DNA of 64,000 nt from Tamarix chinensis (GCA_030549775.1 CM060177.1:87081236-87145235); one strand, 5' to 3'. Numbered from the stretch's first letter, positions 48,201-60,620 are shown. Notes: generated by a model not told the origin, from the sequence alone. Numbers and translations: made by a program.

Positions 48201-49411
48201 TTTTAATTTAGGTTATTAAAAAAATTATATGTAATGTTTTCTCATAATTTTTTATTTAAATAACAATCCATATTGATATAGTTCAAGCACCAAAAAAACT
48301 TCAAAATATTTACACGAGTATATATATATATATCATATAAGGATGCATATCTTTGATGATATATATATACTTCTTCCAATATAACAATACACATCTTTCA
48401 AAATAAAAATGTACATATTTTAGTACTATAATACAATTTTTTTTTTTACAAAGGTTCATTCTTTCAACAAAAGATTATACATCTTTCTTAACATAAAAAT
48501 GCATCTTTTCAAATATAAATACAAATATTTCAAGACAAAGAATACACATATTTTAGTACTATAATTTTTTATAGATGTGTATTATTTCAACAAAAGGATA
48601 CACATATCCCTAAACATAAATGTGCATCTTTTATGAAAATAATACACATTTATCATTACTATAATTCACATATTTTTAGTTTATATTTTTATAGATGTGC
48701 ATTCATCCAACACAAAACTACACATCTTTAGAATACAAATGCACATATTTTGAGATTAGTATACACATTTTGTTTATAGATGTGTACTATTCTAACACAA
48801 GATTCCATATATAAATACATATTTTAGAACAATAATACATATATATATTTTTATTTATACAAGTACAAAAGAGAAATGCACATATGATTTTAAAATCAAT
48901 ACACATCTTCCATAATAATAATGCATATCTTCTAGAAGAGGAATGGAAATCCTTTTTATTTATATAAATGTAGGGAAGAAAAAAACATGTTGGATCACAT
49001 ATATACATCTTTTATCAGAGGAATATATTGGTATAAATGTAAAGAGGAAAAAATATGTTGAATCACACACACACACGCACACACATGTGATCCAATATTC
49101 TCTATAAGAATACACATAGTCCAGAATAAGAATACACATTCTTCATTCCCTATACTAAGAAATGCATATATAAGGGGGGTAAACATTATTTTTAAAATGT
49201 ATACACATCGCTTAATATAAGAATACACACTCTCTACTCACTAAAATAAGAAATACATAATAAAAAAATTGTAATACTTAGGATTAAAACATGGAACATA
49301 TTACATATTTCACTTGTGTACCTTATCAATAGTGATATTTAATATGGGTTTAATGTAGAAAATAAATTTCATAAGTATTGTACTTGTTATTGGTTTTTAT
49401 CTAGTATCAAT
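48201..49411. repeat. AATACACAT-type minisatellite-like spacer
   Basis: Between L12 and L13, about 48320-49260 is built of degenerate repeats with AATACACATATTTTAG, TTTTTATAGATGTGTAYT and TTCAACAAAAGATTACACATC modules. The recurring ATAGATGTGYA segment is near 48570, 48690 and 48775, with a diverged relative near 48443, so spacing is roughly 85-125 bp. A CA run lies at 49064-49085. Open frames here are repeat artefacts. Confidence 0.75.
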
Positions 49412-52221
49412 TGTAATACCCCATCCTAAAATCTTTCAAATGTTTAAAATTATATTAATATAAAATGACATGGTTTTGGTTTTGGTTATAGAAAATGCTT
49501 TAAAAAAGTAAAAATATGAGTTGTAGGGAGACCAGCTAACTAGTCATGGCATAAACCAATTAATAGGTTCATCCGAGAACCAAAGTAATCATCCTAAGAG
49601 ACCCATCTAACTAGTTTGTGAAACCTAATCAACTAGTTATACTAGTTAACTAGTATTATGGAACCAATCAACTAGTTCTGCTACAACTTTTAGGTGACTT
49701 CTACTCTTTTTTATTCTTGTTTAAATGATTTCTCAAACTTATAATTAGTTTCTCTTTGTGTTAATGCATATATTTTGGTGTCTTTATATTATTTTCACAT
49801 GGTTCAAGTGTTATTCAACTTTATTTAGCAAAAAAGCTCCTAAAAGCACACTTAAGACACTTTTCTCACCTATCCACCTTATTTTCTCTGTCTCCTAATC
49901 TTGCATGTGTAAACCTTCCTTCTTGTTGTTGCTTGTCCCTAACCTATTATGAATAGATCTTCTTCCAGTCTCCATCACTTCCAATAATCTCAAACCCCTT
50001 ACACCTATTACTTTCACTCTACCACATGTCCACACTCCAACGCCCTCCCCTTTTCCCCCTTTCTATTGACTCATTGGGCCTCTATGCCCTCATCTCTATG
50101 ATTTGATTCCTTTATCACACAATAAAATTATCTCCTCTTTTTTTTCCTTCCTCTCCTTCCTTAGAATTTTATGAGTGTTAGAACCATTTCTCCCTCGCTT
50201 CTTTTAGTACCAATTTTTCTTCTCCTTCCATTCTTCTTCTCAATTTATTCCCTTTATTCTTTCTTCTTCTAAATTAATTTTTTTATCTATTTTTCTCTTA
50301 TTTCTTAAACCAAATAAGATTAAACTTTTTTTCCCTCTTCTATGAACTCTTAATCTTACATTGAGGTTTAGAGTTAACCTTCTCCATTTTCTCAGGATTT
50401 TCATGATTTTTTATTGAATTGAAAGGTTTTTATTAGTTAAAATCTCTTGATTTTAATTAGGAAATCAATAATATTGGTATGGAATCATCAAGATATAGGT
50501 ATTCTTTTCTATAATATTTGATTATTTACACATACACACACACACACACACAAAAGTATGAGTTTATAGGAGCATATATTTTGTAACATGCATGATATTT
50601 TAGAGCATGATAACATGTTTGGCCATTTTGGTGAATTTAGTACATGATGAGGCATATTTGATAATTTAGTTTCTAAGAATACATTAGGTGTAATCAATAT
50701 GCTTTTATATGAGTTTTTAGGCTAAAAAATATTCATATATGCATGTATGAATTAGGAATTTACTTAAGTTTAATCACATGAGTACATTTATTTTGCTTAG
50801 TAAAACCAATTAACTACTAGGAGTAAAACAAGTCAATTGGTTTTGGACCACCAATCAACTTGTTAAGTTGAAATGTTATGTTTTTATTTCAATCATATAC
50901 TAGTCAACTAGTTAATAGGTTAATTAGTTAATTGGTTACCCCTAACTAGATAATTGATCTATTTGTTTTGTTTATTCTATTTTTTGTTACTACTCCCAAA
51001 CTATTAAGTTGGTTTGTGGGACCTACCAAATGGTCCCTTGGGAAAGTGTTATACCATATCAAGGTTGAATCCTTGTGGTCTAAACATAAGTTGGTCTTGA
51101 TCTTTAACCTTGACTTATGTGCTTCACCTTATTTTTCCCCTTTTACTTATATTTTGGCCTTGAATTATCATCCTTAAGGAATTAGATATTTGATTTACAA
51201 ATTTTATATTTATTATCCAAGTATGCATAATTAGGGTTAGGTTACCATAGTTACTAAGTGTCCTGTAACATAGGAGTATAAGTTTCATGGGTATTGAAGA
51301 TCCTTTTACAAGTTCCGTGAAAATAATGACAGTAGTAGTGGGTATTGGAGATCCAAAATTGAGTGTATGCCTCTTGCTAAGGGGTCCAAGTGTGATAGAT
51401 CTTGAATATTCTAGTACAAGCCCTTTAGTACTAGTGTATAGTGGTGGTGAGAGTTGCAGTCCTGCACTAGTTCAAAGTAGGGATGATAATAATTAATCCA
51501 ATAAATAATAAATAGACATTTATCTAATAAACTTTGATATTCTTGAGATAGTGTGGGTCATGATTGGTTATTTTTTATCTTCAAGTGATGGCCATGATAC
51601 CATGTAATATGTGTTAAGTATGATTCATGTTATATATGATAGCACCATCTATTACCAAATTAAGCATGACCCATTATGCGCAACATGAGCCTTACCTTGT
51701 TAAAGTTTAGGTTTGTTTTTATAGTACATCAATGTAAATATACTATCTTATATGGTCAATATGATTATCTAGCTTTTGTTCCAAGAGCAAATGATGATTT
51801 GTAGGGTTACAATTCTTAGCTAGAGTACATTGATAATGATGATGATGTGGATCAATAGTTTGTCATGCTTGGGGAGTTATTTAATTTTGTACTCAAGAGT
51901 TAAGTTAACCATGTTAGATAATTTTATACATTACATTGGCTTATTTTTTAGCATCTAATTATTTAAGCCAATGGTTTGGATTCCTCTATTTTAGAATTTT
52001 GTGTAATTTTATCATGCCATTTATATTATTATATTATGTCAGCTCCCTTTTAGATCAATTGTGTGTTTGGTTTTATTTTACCTTGCATTGGACTTAAGTT
52101 AGGTAAATGATCACACATCTCTTATATTCGATATAGTGGTTACATTCCCTGATTTTGATATTAACTCTTCTGCATTATCTTAAAAAGAATTTTTTTAGTC
52201 TTAAAATTTAGGAGTGTTACA
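49412..52221 (+). mobile_element. L13: sense group A 5' LTR
   Basis: A 2810-bp LTR starting TGTAATACCCCATCC and ending GGAGTGTTACA. Array 1 is at 49531-49681 and array 2 at 50800-50960, at group A positions (0.12-0.27 and 1.39-1.55 kb). A pyrimidine-rich zone is at 49860-50350 and a CA run at 50530-50553. The flanks TCAAT and AGTTA differ, and the right flank continues into a primer-site relic and gag, so this is a 5' LTR rather than a solo LTR. Confidence 0.75.
50530..50553 (+). repeat. (CA)n microsatellite
   Basis: About 12 CA dinucleotides inside L13. Confidence 0.9.
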
Positions 52222-52223
52222 AG

Positions 52224-52236
52224 TTAGAATCAAAGT
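52224..52236 (+). other. Decayed primer-binding site, initiator Met tRNA type
   Basis: TTAGAATCAAAGT, 2 bp after the LTR end, aligns to TTGGTATCAGAGC of Met-primed gypsy elements with four substitutions (two of them G to A). The position is right; the match alone would be weak. Confidence 0.5.
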
Positions 52237-52439
52237 TTTTGGTTTTAAATCTTAATATTACTTTACAAAAGTGATTTTAATTTTTTCCTTTATTGGTAGA
52301 TTTGGAAATTAGTATGTGAGTGAGCATTAGTTTCAAGTTTGGGGAGTTGGCCTTTCAATATGTGGCTATGTGGTATTATGTATGCTATTCTTTACACCTA
52401 GTGGTGTAGTTTCTAACTTGGATTTGGTATTTTAGGAGC

Positions 52440-53720
52440 TTAATGTCTTCTATTCATCGACTTAAGCGCTTCATGGAGATGGTTGGCGACTACATGGGGG
52501 TAGATTCAATGAATTGAGGCTCTATCGTTACCTTAGTTTCTGATGTCACCACTAGATGATTGATTTTGTGAGGTTGGTTATCACCATACACCAATATTTG
52601 ACAATCAAGAGAACCCAAATTTTATGGAGTACTAGTTGAGGAATTCATGAAGTTTTTTAGTGCCCGTGGTTACCTAGAGGTTATGATGGTTAATTTTGGT
52701 GTGTTTTTCCTTAGGAGTTATCCTAATGCTTGGTGGAGGAGTCAATAGTTGGAAGGAACCATTTTATATTAGTGAGTCTCATTTGTGGAGATGATTTATG
52801 CCAATTTTCATTCTAATTGCTTAAGAATGGTGAAGTATGATGAGTTCATGGCATTATATCAACTTACATCTTTAGTAAAGGATTACTATAGTAGTGATCT
52901 TAACCTAATCTAATTTGCATTGGAGGTTTGATTCTACAAAGGAAATGATTGTTCACGGGTTTTAATTTGGGCTTAATATGAGGCTTCATGAGTTGACAGT
53001 TGGGACATCTACAGAGGCCTTACAAGTGATGTAAGAATATGCCTTGGAGGCATCTCTAATTATCCAAGGTCAGAGTGACTAGTTTTGGCCCAAAATAATA
53101 TTTGGGGGTAGTTCAATGTCATGGAGGATAAAATTGTGTCTAGCATGTGTCTAGTCATCAGACAGGGCCTACACCCCGATATGGAGGATAACTCAATTAG
53201 CCACAACTAGAAAGGCATTCCATTATAGAAAGTGTGACGACAATCATCTCAAATTGGACTTTTTTAGGCAACAAGTTATATGTTATATTTTTCGTAAGCT
53301 GGAGGATATGTAGTTTGAGTGTTTTTTATAATGGGAAATATCCAATAAGGATATATATGTTCTCAGGGTAGAGAGGCATAATCACTGCTACTTTAGAAGA
53401 CCCAATCGATTGATAATGCAGCCCACAAGACTACTCAATAGAGGCCTTTGAAGTCCCATACTTTACAGCCTAATTAGGAATCAAATAGTGTTGTAATATC
53501 AGCAATAGATAATCACATGAATGCCATGGCCTAGTCATAAGATAGCATGCAAACACCTATTATCACATATACATTCCTTGTTTCTTCTCTACCAACATGC
53601 ATGTTGTTTGATTTTGGTGTGTCACACTCCTTTGTGCCTACCACTTTCATAGTTAGAGTTGACATGCCCTTGTCTCCTAGAATAGAGATCTTTGTTATGT
53701 ATTGTACATGTTCATGTCTC
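52440..53720 (+). pseudogene. Relic gag and protease of a chromovirus-like gypsy element
   Basis: There is no long open frame, but pieces of gag are readable in changing frames. A YPNAWWRSQ-like segment at about 52707-52735 recalls the A-x-x-WW of gypsy capsid domains. VKYDEFMALYQLTSLVKDYY-like sequence follows around 52830-52885. A degraded CX-rich stretch lies near 53209-53262, where a zinc knuckle would be. The clearest part is MLFDFGVSHSFVP at 53601-53639, matching the LxDSGATHSF protease motif of Tekay/Del-type elements, with Asp at 53610-53612. RT and integrase are absent. All identification is by eye from short motifs. Confidence 0.65.
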
Positions 53721-54499
53721 TAAACGATTAAATAACCAAAATTATGTGATATGTAATATAGATTGATACAAACAATTATAGTATTTATTGATTATATGAT
53801 TGACCTATATTATAAGTGACTAAGTGATGACAATTGAGTATGCTAGATGTGCCTTTTAAATGTTTAAATTATATCATATGCTACCATGTTATCATACGCA
53901 AAGTTATTATATAGTTTCTATGTCCACATATATAATATTTAAGTATTACATGTGTCTTTATATGGCTATTGCCATGTCATATGTGTTGCTTGCTACCTCT
54001 ATAAAAGATGTTATATTTACTCAATACATATTGTATAGATATTACATCTCTTTAAATAATATGTTGTAAGAGTTTGGTGACATCATTTATGATGTGGAAA
54101 TCTTGGAGTGAAAACCTTAAGGTGGGGTTTGAAGTTATAGTTATATAGTGGTCATAATAAGTTGGTGTTTTTTTATGGTTGTTAGATATTTTTATAGTCT
54201 TATGTCCCTTGTATTCTTTTTTATTTTATACTATATGTGGTTTATGTAGTATCAGAAGTACATCTCCCTTTTGAACATTGTTTGTTTGTGTGTGTGTGTG
54301 TGTGTACAATTTTTTTTTCCTTTTTCCATTTCTAATATGTGTTACATTAAAAAGTTTTAGTCTTTTGTTTAGTATAAGAATGAAATGAATTCTAAACTTG
54401 TGGTAAGTGTGATGACAAGACATACAATTTTTTATGTTCACTTCTACAAAACAAAATTTTAAATGACTATTTTCATTAATTAAAAATGGTGGTGTTACA
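53721..54499 (+). mobile_element. L14: 3' end of a different sense LTR
   Basis: It ends AATGGTGGTGTTACA at 54499. The last 80 bp (ACAAAACAAAATTTTAAATG...) match L7's end much better than L13's. So the gag-pro relic is followed by an LTR of another subfamily, or by a recombinant. A (GT)n run lies at 54285-54304. The following TACTT does not match L13's left flank TCAAT. Confidence 0.5.
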
Positions 54500-54620
54500 T
54501 ACTTTTAGATAACAAGTGTCAACTAATATTGACAAAGATAAAGATTAAGTTATGTATCATTATTTGTAATCCATTAGAAACTATAGTTTTCTTACCCAGT
54601 AAGACTTTTGTTAGAATGAT
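54500..54620. other. Strip between L14 and L15
   Basis: About 120 bp of AT-rich DNA, no feature seen. Confidence 0.4.
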
Positions 54621-55054
54621 TTTACCATAGTCATTTTTCCATTATACATAAAGATGCTAAAAGGAAAATAGTTAAACTTATCAAGATTCTAAACTAATTA
54701 AATTTATTCAAATTTCAAATTTTGTGGGAATTAATCAAAATTTTATTATTTTTTATTTCAATTGAGTATTAAATAAACCTTTAGAATGTTTCTATCCACT
54801 ATTAATAGGTATTAATGTCAATATATATTTAGAATCATTTAATAGGTTTACAAGTAAAAATTTACAAAATAAGACATCAAAAGGTCCCCAACATATTCAA
54901 ATGCATAAGAGAGAGTAAAATGAAAGTACTAAAATAAAATGGAGAATAAATAGCAATAGGGAAAAGCCTCAAAGCATAGTCCATTAAAGACCTACAAAAG
55001 GTCTCCAAAATTCCATACTCTCAAGCCCCCAAGCCTGACACAAGGTAGGACAAC

Positions 55055-55140
55055 TACTAGTTATCCTTAAAAACTTGCACATGGGATTAAGTAGGTAACC
55101 AAACAAATGGATACATTAATATACTACAAACTAAGTGATC
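55055..55140 (-). promoter_or_regulatory. Conserved LTR core block (eroded copy in L15)
   Basis: AAAAACTTGCACATGGGATTA followed by GGATACATTAATATACTAC corresponds to the L12 core block in order and distance (about 440-520 bp from the LTR 3' end). The hairpin is not retained. Confidence 0.35.
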
Positions 55141-55235
55141 CAAGATATCTCCTCAATGATAGTCACAAGCATACAAAACCAAAGGCAACAGTAGATATCA
55201 TACTAAAACATGATATCATACGTACAGGTTACACT

Positions 55236-55238
55236 TAG

Positions 55239-55280
<42 letters not shown>

Positions 55281-55282
55281 TA
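55236..55282 (+). repeat. (TA)n(TG)n compound microsatellite
   Basis: ATATATATATAT followed by about ten GT dinucleotides and a short GTAT run. Confidence 0.95.
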
Positions 55283-56289
55283 TCACGATCATATGATGCA
55301 TTAGGATTTCATGCCAAGCAAAGATTTAGACAATTCATAACTCATTATGCTTATATGTATAGCATAAATATCAAGGATAGAAACATATAATTGATAATAA
55401 GTTGTTCCACATCTTAGTAGGTTCATCTACTATCTACCTACATGAGTATTATATTAGGTCCATTTCCTAGGTTTACTTAATCCATTAGATTAATTATTTA
55501 CAAGCCATTATTCCTTTTTTCATTTTTTGAGAGATGGGATGATTACCACCCTATGGTCTAACAACCATGGAAGCCTATCTATACCAAATGACATAAATTT
55601 TAGCTGAAGCTAAGTAACCATTAATGAACATAAAGTTTAGCTAAGGCCAAGTAACTTCTAATGGAAAAAAGTCCAACCAAAGCCAATAAACCACCTAGGT
55701 GACCATATCATTTAATATTGGTATTCCCTAGTACATCATCAGTTATAGAGTAGGTAAGGCACTAAGATCTACTAGGATCCTGTCAAAAGGCAAATCACAG
55801 AGGCACGAATAAATACCCGAAGGTATAATCAAGGATTGGGTAATCTAGACCCATGTATAGCTCAATCATTTTTTTTTCTTTCAAGTGATTAGTTTATTAT
55901 TCTCTAAGGTTACTATATCAAATAAGACCCATATAAAAACCAAGCAACATATCCTCCTAATCATTCTAACTTAACCATTGTTACCCTCGAACTATAGTGG
56001 GATTTTCATTAGTTCTTATCCAAGTTTAAATCAACCCATTAAGATAATCTATTTAGGCCAAGAATATAGATTACATCATCCATTTGTCTCATCATAGAAT
56101 ACACATTTTTTCCCATAAAACCTTCCAAAGATACTTCTTGAGAATACCATGAATTATGAACCATTTAATCCATATAATATATTAGTTAATGCATGCCAAG
56201 ATGTGTATTCTCATCATTAAAGAATCATAATATATCATAATATCAAGTCTTAAATCATATTTAATTGAAAAGAAATAAAAACAATACTC

Positions 56290-56560
56290 TTTGACCAAAC
56301 TGGCTGATCAATTTAGGCTAATTAATTGATCGCTTTCGCTCAACTAAACCCTAGATTTCCCTCAAACTAGTTGATTAGTCTAGTCATACTAGTTGACTAT
56401 TCTAAGACTAGTCGATCGGTTCTAACAAACCGGTCAATAGGTTTAAATAGAGAGTAACCAAAGTCACCATAGATAATCTGATCAATTAGCTAGGCTAACT
56501 GGTTGACTATTTTAAGGATCGGTCAATTGGTTTGTCTTAACCAATTGATCGATTTCCATC
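56290..56560 (-). repeat. Palindromic array 2 of L15
   Basis: Units such as AACTAGTTGATTAGTCTAG, AGACTAGTCGATCGGTTC, AACCGGTCAATAGGTTT and AACCAATTGATCGATTTCC. Confidence 0.7.
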
Positions 56561-56879
56561 CAAACACCACATACCAAGCATTTTAAACATAATTAAAGCT
56601 TTTAAATCCTAACATACCCAGACCATTTCACTACCATTGCATAAAACCAAGATTTAACATGCCTATATACTAAATCATATGCTATTTACAAGATATCAAA
56701 CTTATTTCTCATGAATTAAGCATTTTTCTTAGAATTCTTAAATACTCCAACATGCATCACTAAAATCCTAACAATTTTGTATATGCATATAAATATCAAT
56801 AATTTTCCCAGCACATTAACTCACATGCTTAGTCATGCCACATTTCAAAGGCAATAATAATTTACTTGAAGCTTAGCAA

Positions 56880-58395
56880 AATTTCTCACCAAGAAGGTGA
56901 TTTAAGAGCATCTACCTCATTTTAATTTTGGTTAACAAAATTATGATGACCTTATTTAACTTCCTAAACATATTCCTAAGTTCTTATTTAAGCCTAAAGC
57001 TTGAGGTGATTGAGCATAAATTTTGATCAAGCAAAGGCTACATTAAAAATGTTGAGATAGTCTTGCATTAAAGAGGTCCTTTAACACTAATTATTTTCTA
57101 TAAGTTATGAAGCAATATTATACTTCTAACTTGGAGAAAAAATAATCATCAAAATTGGGCAGCCATGTAGGTGCCAAATGGCTATCCATGAGTGAGCCAT
57201 AAAACTACCAACTTAAGAGCCACTATGCCGAGCCTTTCAACCCCCTAACTCCTTATTTTCGAAGCTCATCTTTCAGCCATAAAAATCATCTTGCAACAAC
57301 CACCTTTTAGGGAGTATTGGGTAACAAAAAGAAGGAGATCTGCAACCCCATTTATGGTGAATAAATTACCATGCACACACACATGAGAATCTCACATAAA
57401 ATAACCACCTATGGGAGCCTTTATTTGCTGAAAACAATTAGCTATACTTTTCCCTTTGTTTGAAGATTTTCCCAGCCACAAAGCAACCAAAAAAAATTCT
57501 CATTTTATGGATGACTTGGGAAAACAATAGGGAGATAAAGGTAGCACAAATTAGGCCTAAAATAATAGAATTAGTTAGCCACACATGCAACAACTTATGG
57601 TGTACTTATTCAATTCCCAATGGACATTAACCAGCACCCATAGTACCAGTTGGAAAGGAATTAACATTACCCATTATAGCTGGTCCTTTATGATGTATAG
57701 GGCTAAGTGACTAGATGGGTGTCGTGCAAGAATTTCTAAGTCTAGCCCCCAATTTAGGGAGGTGTTTTCCCTCTATAGTTTTGAATAAGAGTTGAATGTT
57801 TTACATGTTTAGTAGGTAGTCTTGTGAGGATATTCTACATGTTGTGAGTTTGTAAGGCCTCCTAAGTCAGGCCCTCAAATTAGGGAGTTGTATTTCCCAT
57901 GTTTTCCTTGTAGTTTTTCTAACAAAACCATCCTAGGATTAATGTTAGTAGCTAGTTATTCCCTTTTAGTTAAGTTAGAAGTTAACTAGTTAAGTTGTAT
58001 TAGAACTAGATAGTTTATGCAACTATGTCAACCCTTAAGGGGGTATGAAAGGACATTTTGTAATTGAGGAACCTAACATATCCTATAAATGTGTTAGTTC
58101 CTACCCAAGACCTACAAGCCACCTTGGAATTAAATTATGAAATTTGAAATTCATACAACTCAAAGCTTAGTGCATAGCTTTGTTTTATCTCCTACAAATC
58201 TTACATAATTTATGTCAAGTGTTGAAACCTTCATTGGTTTATGCAAGTTCTTAGTTTTGGAGGGCTTTCAATATTAATTTTCTATCTAATATTCCCTCAC
58301 CCCATTCTTTATTTTCTCTTTTATTGGAGCTCAACACAAGCTCCATCATTAACTCTTAGCAAAACCCAATTTGTTTAGCATTATACATCAGAAGA
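56880..58395. other. ~1.5-kb segment in L15 absent from L12
   Basis: Inferred from the jump in the L12/L15 comparison. There is no ORF. The right half contains two diverged copies, about 130 bp apart, of a GTCTAGCCCCCAATTTAGGG-like block (57740 and 57868). A CATATCCTATAAATGTG sequence (58078-58094) could be a TATA box, and ACCTACAAGCCACCTTGG follows. It may be a decayed LTR of another (Copia-like?) element; ends are not defined. Confidence 0.4.
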
Positions 58396-59209
58396 AGAAA
58401 CCTTCGGTTGAAATATTTCAACATTCAAAACCTTAAAAATAAGAGTTTAAAACTCAAAAACCTTCAAATACTTCTTGTAGAATAGAAAACTCAAATAAGG
58501 AAATAAAACAAAATTACCAACTCCAAGAGAATCCAAAGGCAAGAGTTAGCTAAAAGCAATACTCAACTTTTCCCCAAATCTAATACTTTGTTGCTTAATA
58601 ATAAAACAAAAGGGGGATAGAGTAAGGACTAGAATAGTGAGAGATCAAAGCGAAATAGAGTGATCAGAAGTGTTGAGAACACTCACAATATTTTAGTGGT
58701 GGAAAAGAGATAAGGAAATGGATGATGAGGGTTATTTATAACCAATGAATCAATTAAGGAATGAGTGAGAGAGTGTAATAGATTGAAAACACTAATTTTA
58801 CCATTTGAATTTTGGATAAATGAGTGGATTTATCAAGGATAAGTTGACTTCCATTATAGAACTCAAATGGTGATTTTTTTTGGAGAATGTAAGTCAAGTT
58901 GTTTTAGAAAAAATCAAACACAAGAAAGAAAATGGTAGATCAATGTGGGAAGCAAATCTCATACTGTGTAGTGATAACCTAGAAGTAATCACCTATTTTA
59001 GAGTCAAATAGCGGAGAGAGGAAGAAGAAGAAAAAGGGTGCGGTCATCTTCACCCTTTTTTTTGTCAAAATCATACATTCAAATCCATTCAAGGCAAAAT
59101 TAAAGCTGAATAAATGATTAAAAGGTTTAATTATTACTTAGGAACAACTTGGAATTGGATTAAAAAAAATTTCATTTTGATGAAATAAAACTTTCAGAAG
59201 AATCAAGCT

Positions 59210-59370
59210 CAAAAAGCACTCAGCTTTACTAATTAGTCAATTAGTTTGGTTAGACTAGTTTATTGTTCTACATACTGGTTGATAAGTTTTGTCAAACCAA
59301 AACCGTAGGTAAAACGATAAACCAATTGAATGGTTCATAGAACCAGTTAATTGGTACGACAATGATACTC
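59210..59370 (-). repeat. Palindromic array 1 of L15
   Basis: Units such as CTAATTAGTCAATTAGTTTGG, TACTGGTTGATAAGTTT and AACCAGTTAATTGGTACG, at 144-304 bp from the LTR 5' end. Confidence 0.6.
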
Positions 59371-59519
59371 ATTTTTCTCAATTTTTCCATATTTTACAAT
59401 TCATTTTTAAATCAAACCCAATCTATGCTTCCAAATTAAGATCAAACATCATCCAAATTTCATTAAACACAATAATTTTCCATTCTATAAATCTTACAAT
59501 TACGGAGTATTACAAAAAA

Positions 59520-59872
59520 GAACAAAATAACCCTAAGTTTAGAGGTTTACACATGTGATAACCTTGCATCCAAAATTTTCATCATATGCCCATTAACTTT
59601 CGAAATTTTCAAAATATAATGTTGTAAAATGACAAAAATATCCCTCTAACTTATAGACGTCACTCCCTCCATTTTCCTCATCCATTTTTCCTATTCTTAT
59701 CTATTCTAAAAATAACTAAAATTCCCCTAATTTTTTTTTAAATATCATCCTCTAGCACACTCTCTCCCAATATCCTACCTTCTCCCCACCACCAACAAAC
59801 GTGATTAATTCCCCCATCTTATCTTTCTTCCTCTTTTCATTTCTTATTATTATTATTCTCTAACAAATAAGG
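59520..59872. other. Spacer between L15 and L16
   Basis: AT-rich DNA with a CT-rich patch at 59660-59840 and a TTATTATTATT run. It ends TAAGG (59868-59872), which would be L16's left target duplication. No gene is seen. Confidence 0.4.
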
Positions 59873-60620
59873 TGTAACACCCCAAAATTTACTATTGAAT
59901 TTTTTTTTATTTAAAAATTAGTGGAAGCAAAAATTGTAAAATTCAGGAATGTTACTGCCACACTTAGTACTAGATTGATTTTCTCCTACCATTCCAGTAC
60001 CAAGTGCTAAAGCTAAAAGAATATAATACAATCTACTCAAATTCAACTTTTATTTAAATCAGAGTAGCACGGTAAAGACATTACAAAAGATAAAAAAACC
60101 CACTATTAGTGGTTTTAAGAATAAAATCTTTAAACAAGGAAATAACAAGATTTAAAGAGAAACCCTGAAAGTTTTTTGGATAATCCTTACACTTGTACCC
60201 GATACCAGCGTGAATAGCACTTACAACAAACCTACAAAGGACACTTCCTATTGAATAGGTAGAGGTCCACAAACTTTAACCTTCAATACTATCGTACTAA
60301 GTAATCCCTTTATATCAAACTAAAAGGTAGGGCCCGCATGTAACACATCATACTTAGACTATGTATACTCGAGCTTAAGGAAAATCCCAATCGACATAAA
60401 ACTATTATACAATGCAACACCACGTATTATAGGAAATGCATAACACAAGGTCCATACACTTAACACTCCATCACATACCGAAACAAAAGTAGGCACCAAT
60501 GCCAAACTTATACCATATCAATATATCATAAACATGAAATCAATACTTTTGGTTATAAGCCATTAATTAAATAATTAATTAATATCATCCCTCGAATTAT
60601 ATCCATGTGAGTGTGGGAAC

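Larger units (their letters stand above)
54621..59514 (-). mobile_element. L15: antisense group A LTR with an internal insert
   Basis: The left end, TTTACCATAGTCATTTTT, aligns with L12's TGTAACATTGCCATTTTT. The right end is GGAGTATTACA at 59514. Landmarks parallel L12: GGTCCCCAAC at 54881 (L12 44940), GAGTAGGTAAGGCACTAAGATC at 55748 (L12 45898), array 2 at 56290-56560 and array 1 at 59210-59370. It is 1.4 kb longer than L12 because of extra DNA at about 56880-58395. Removing that puts array 2 at about 1.44-1.71 kb, as expected. AAAAA follows the right end, but no left partner was found. Confidence 0.65.
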
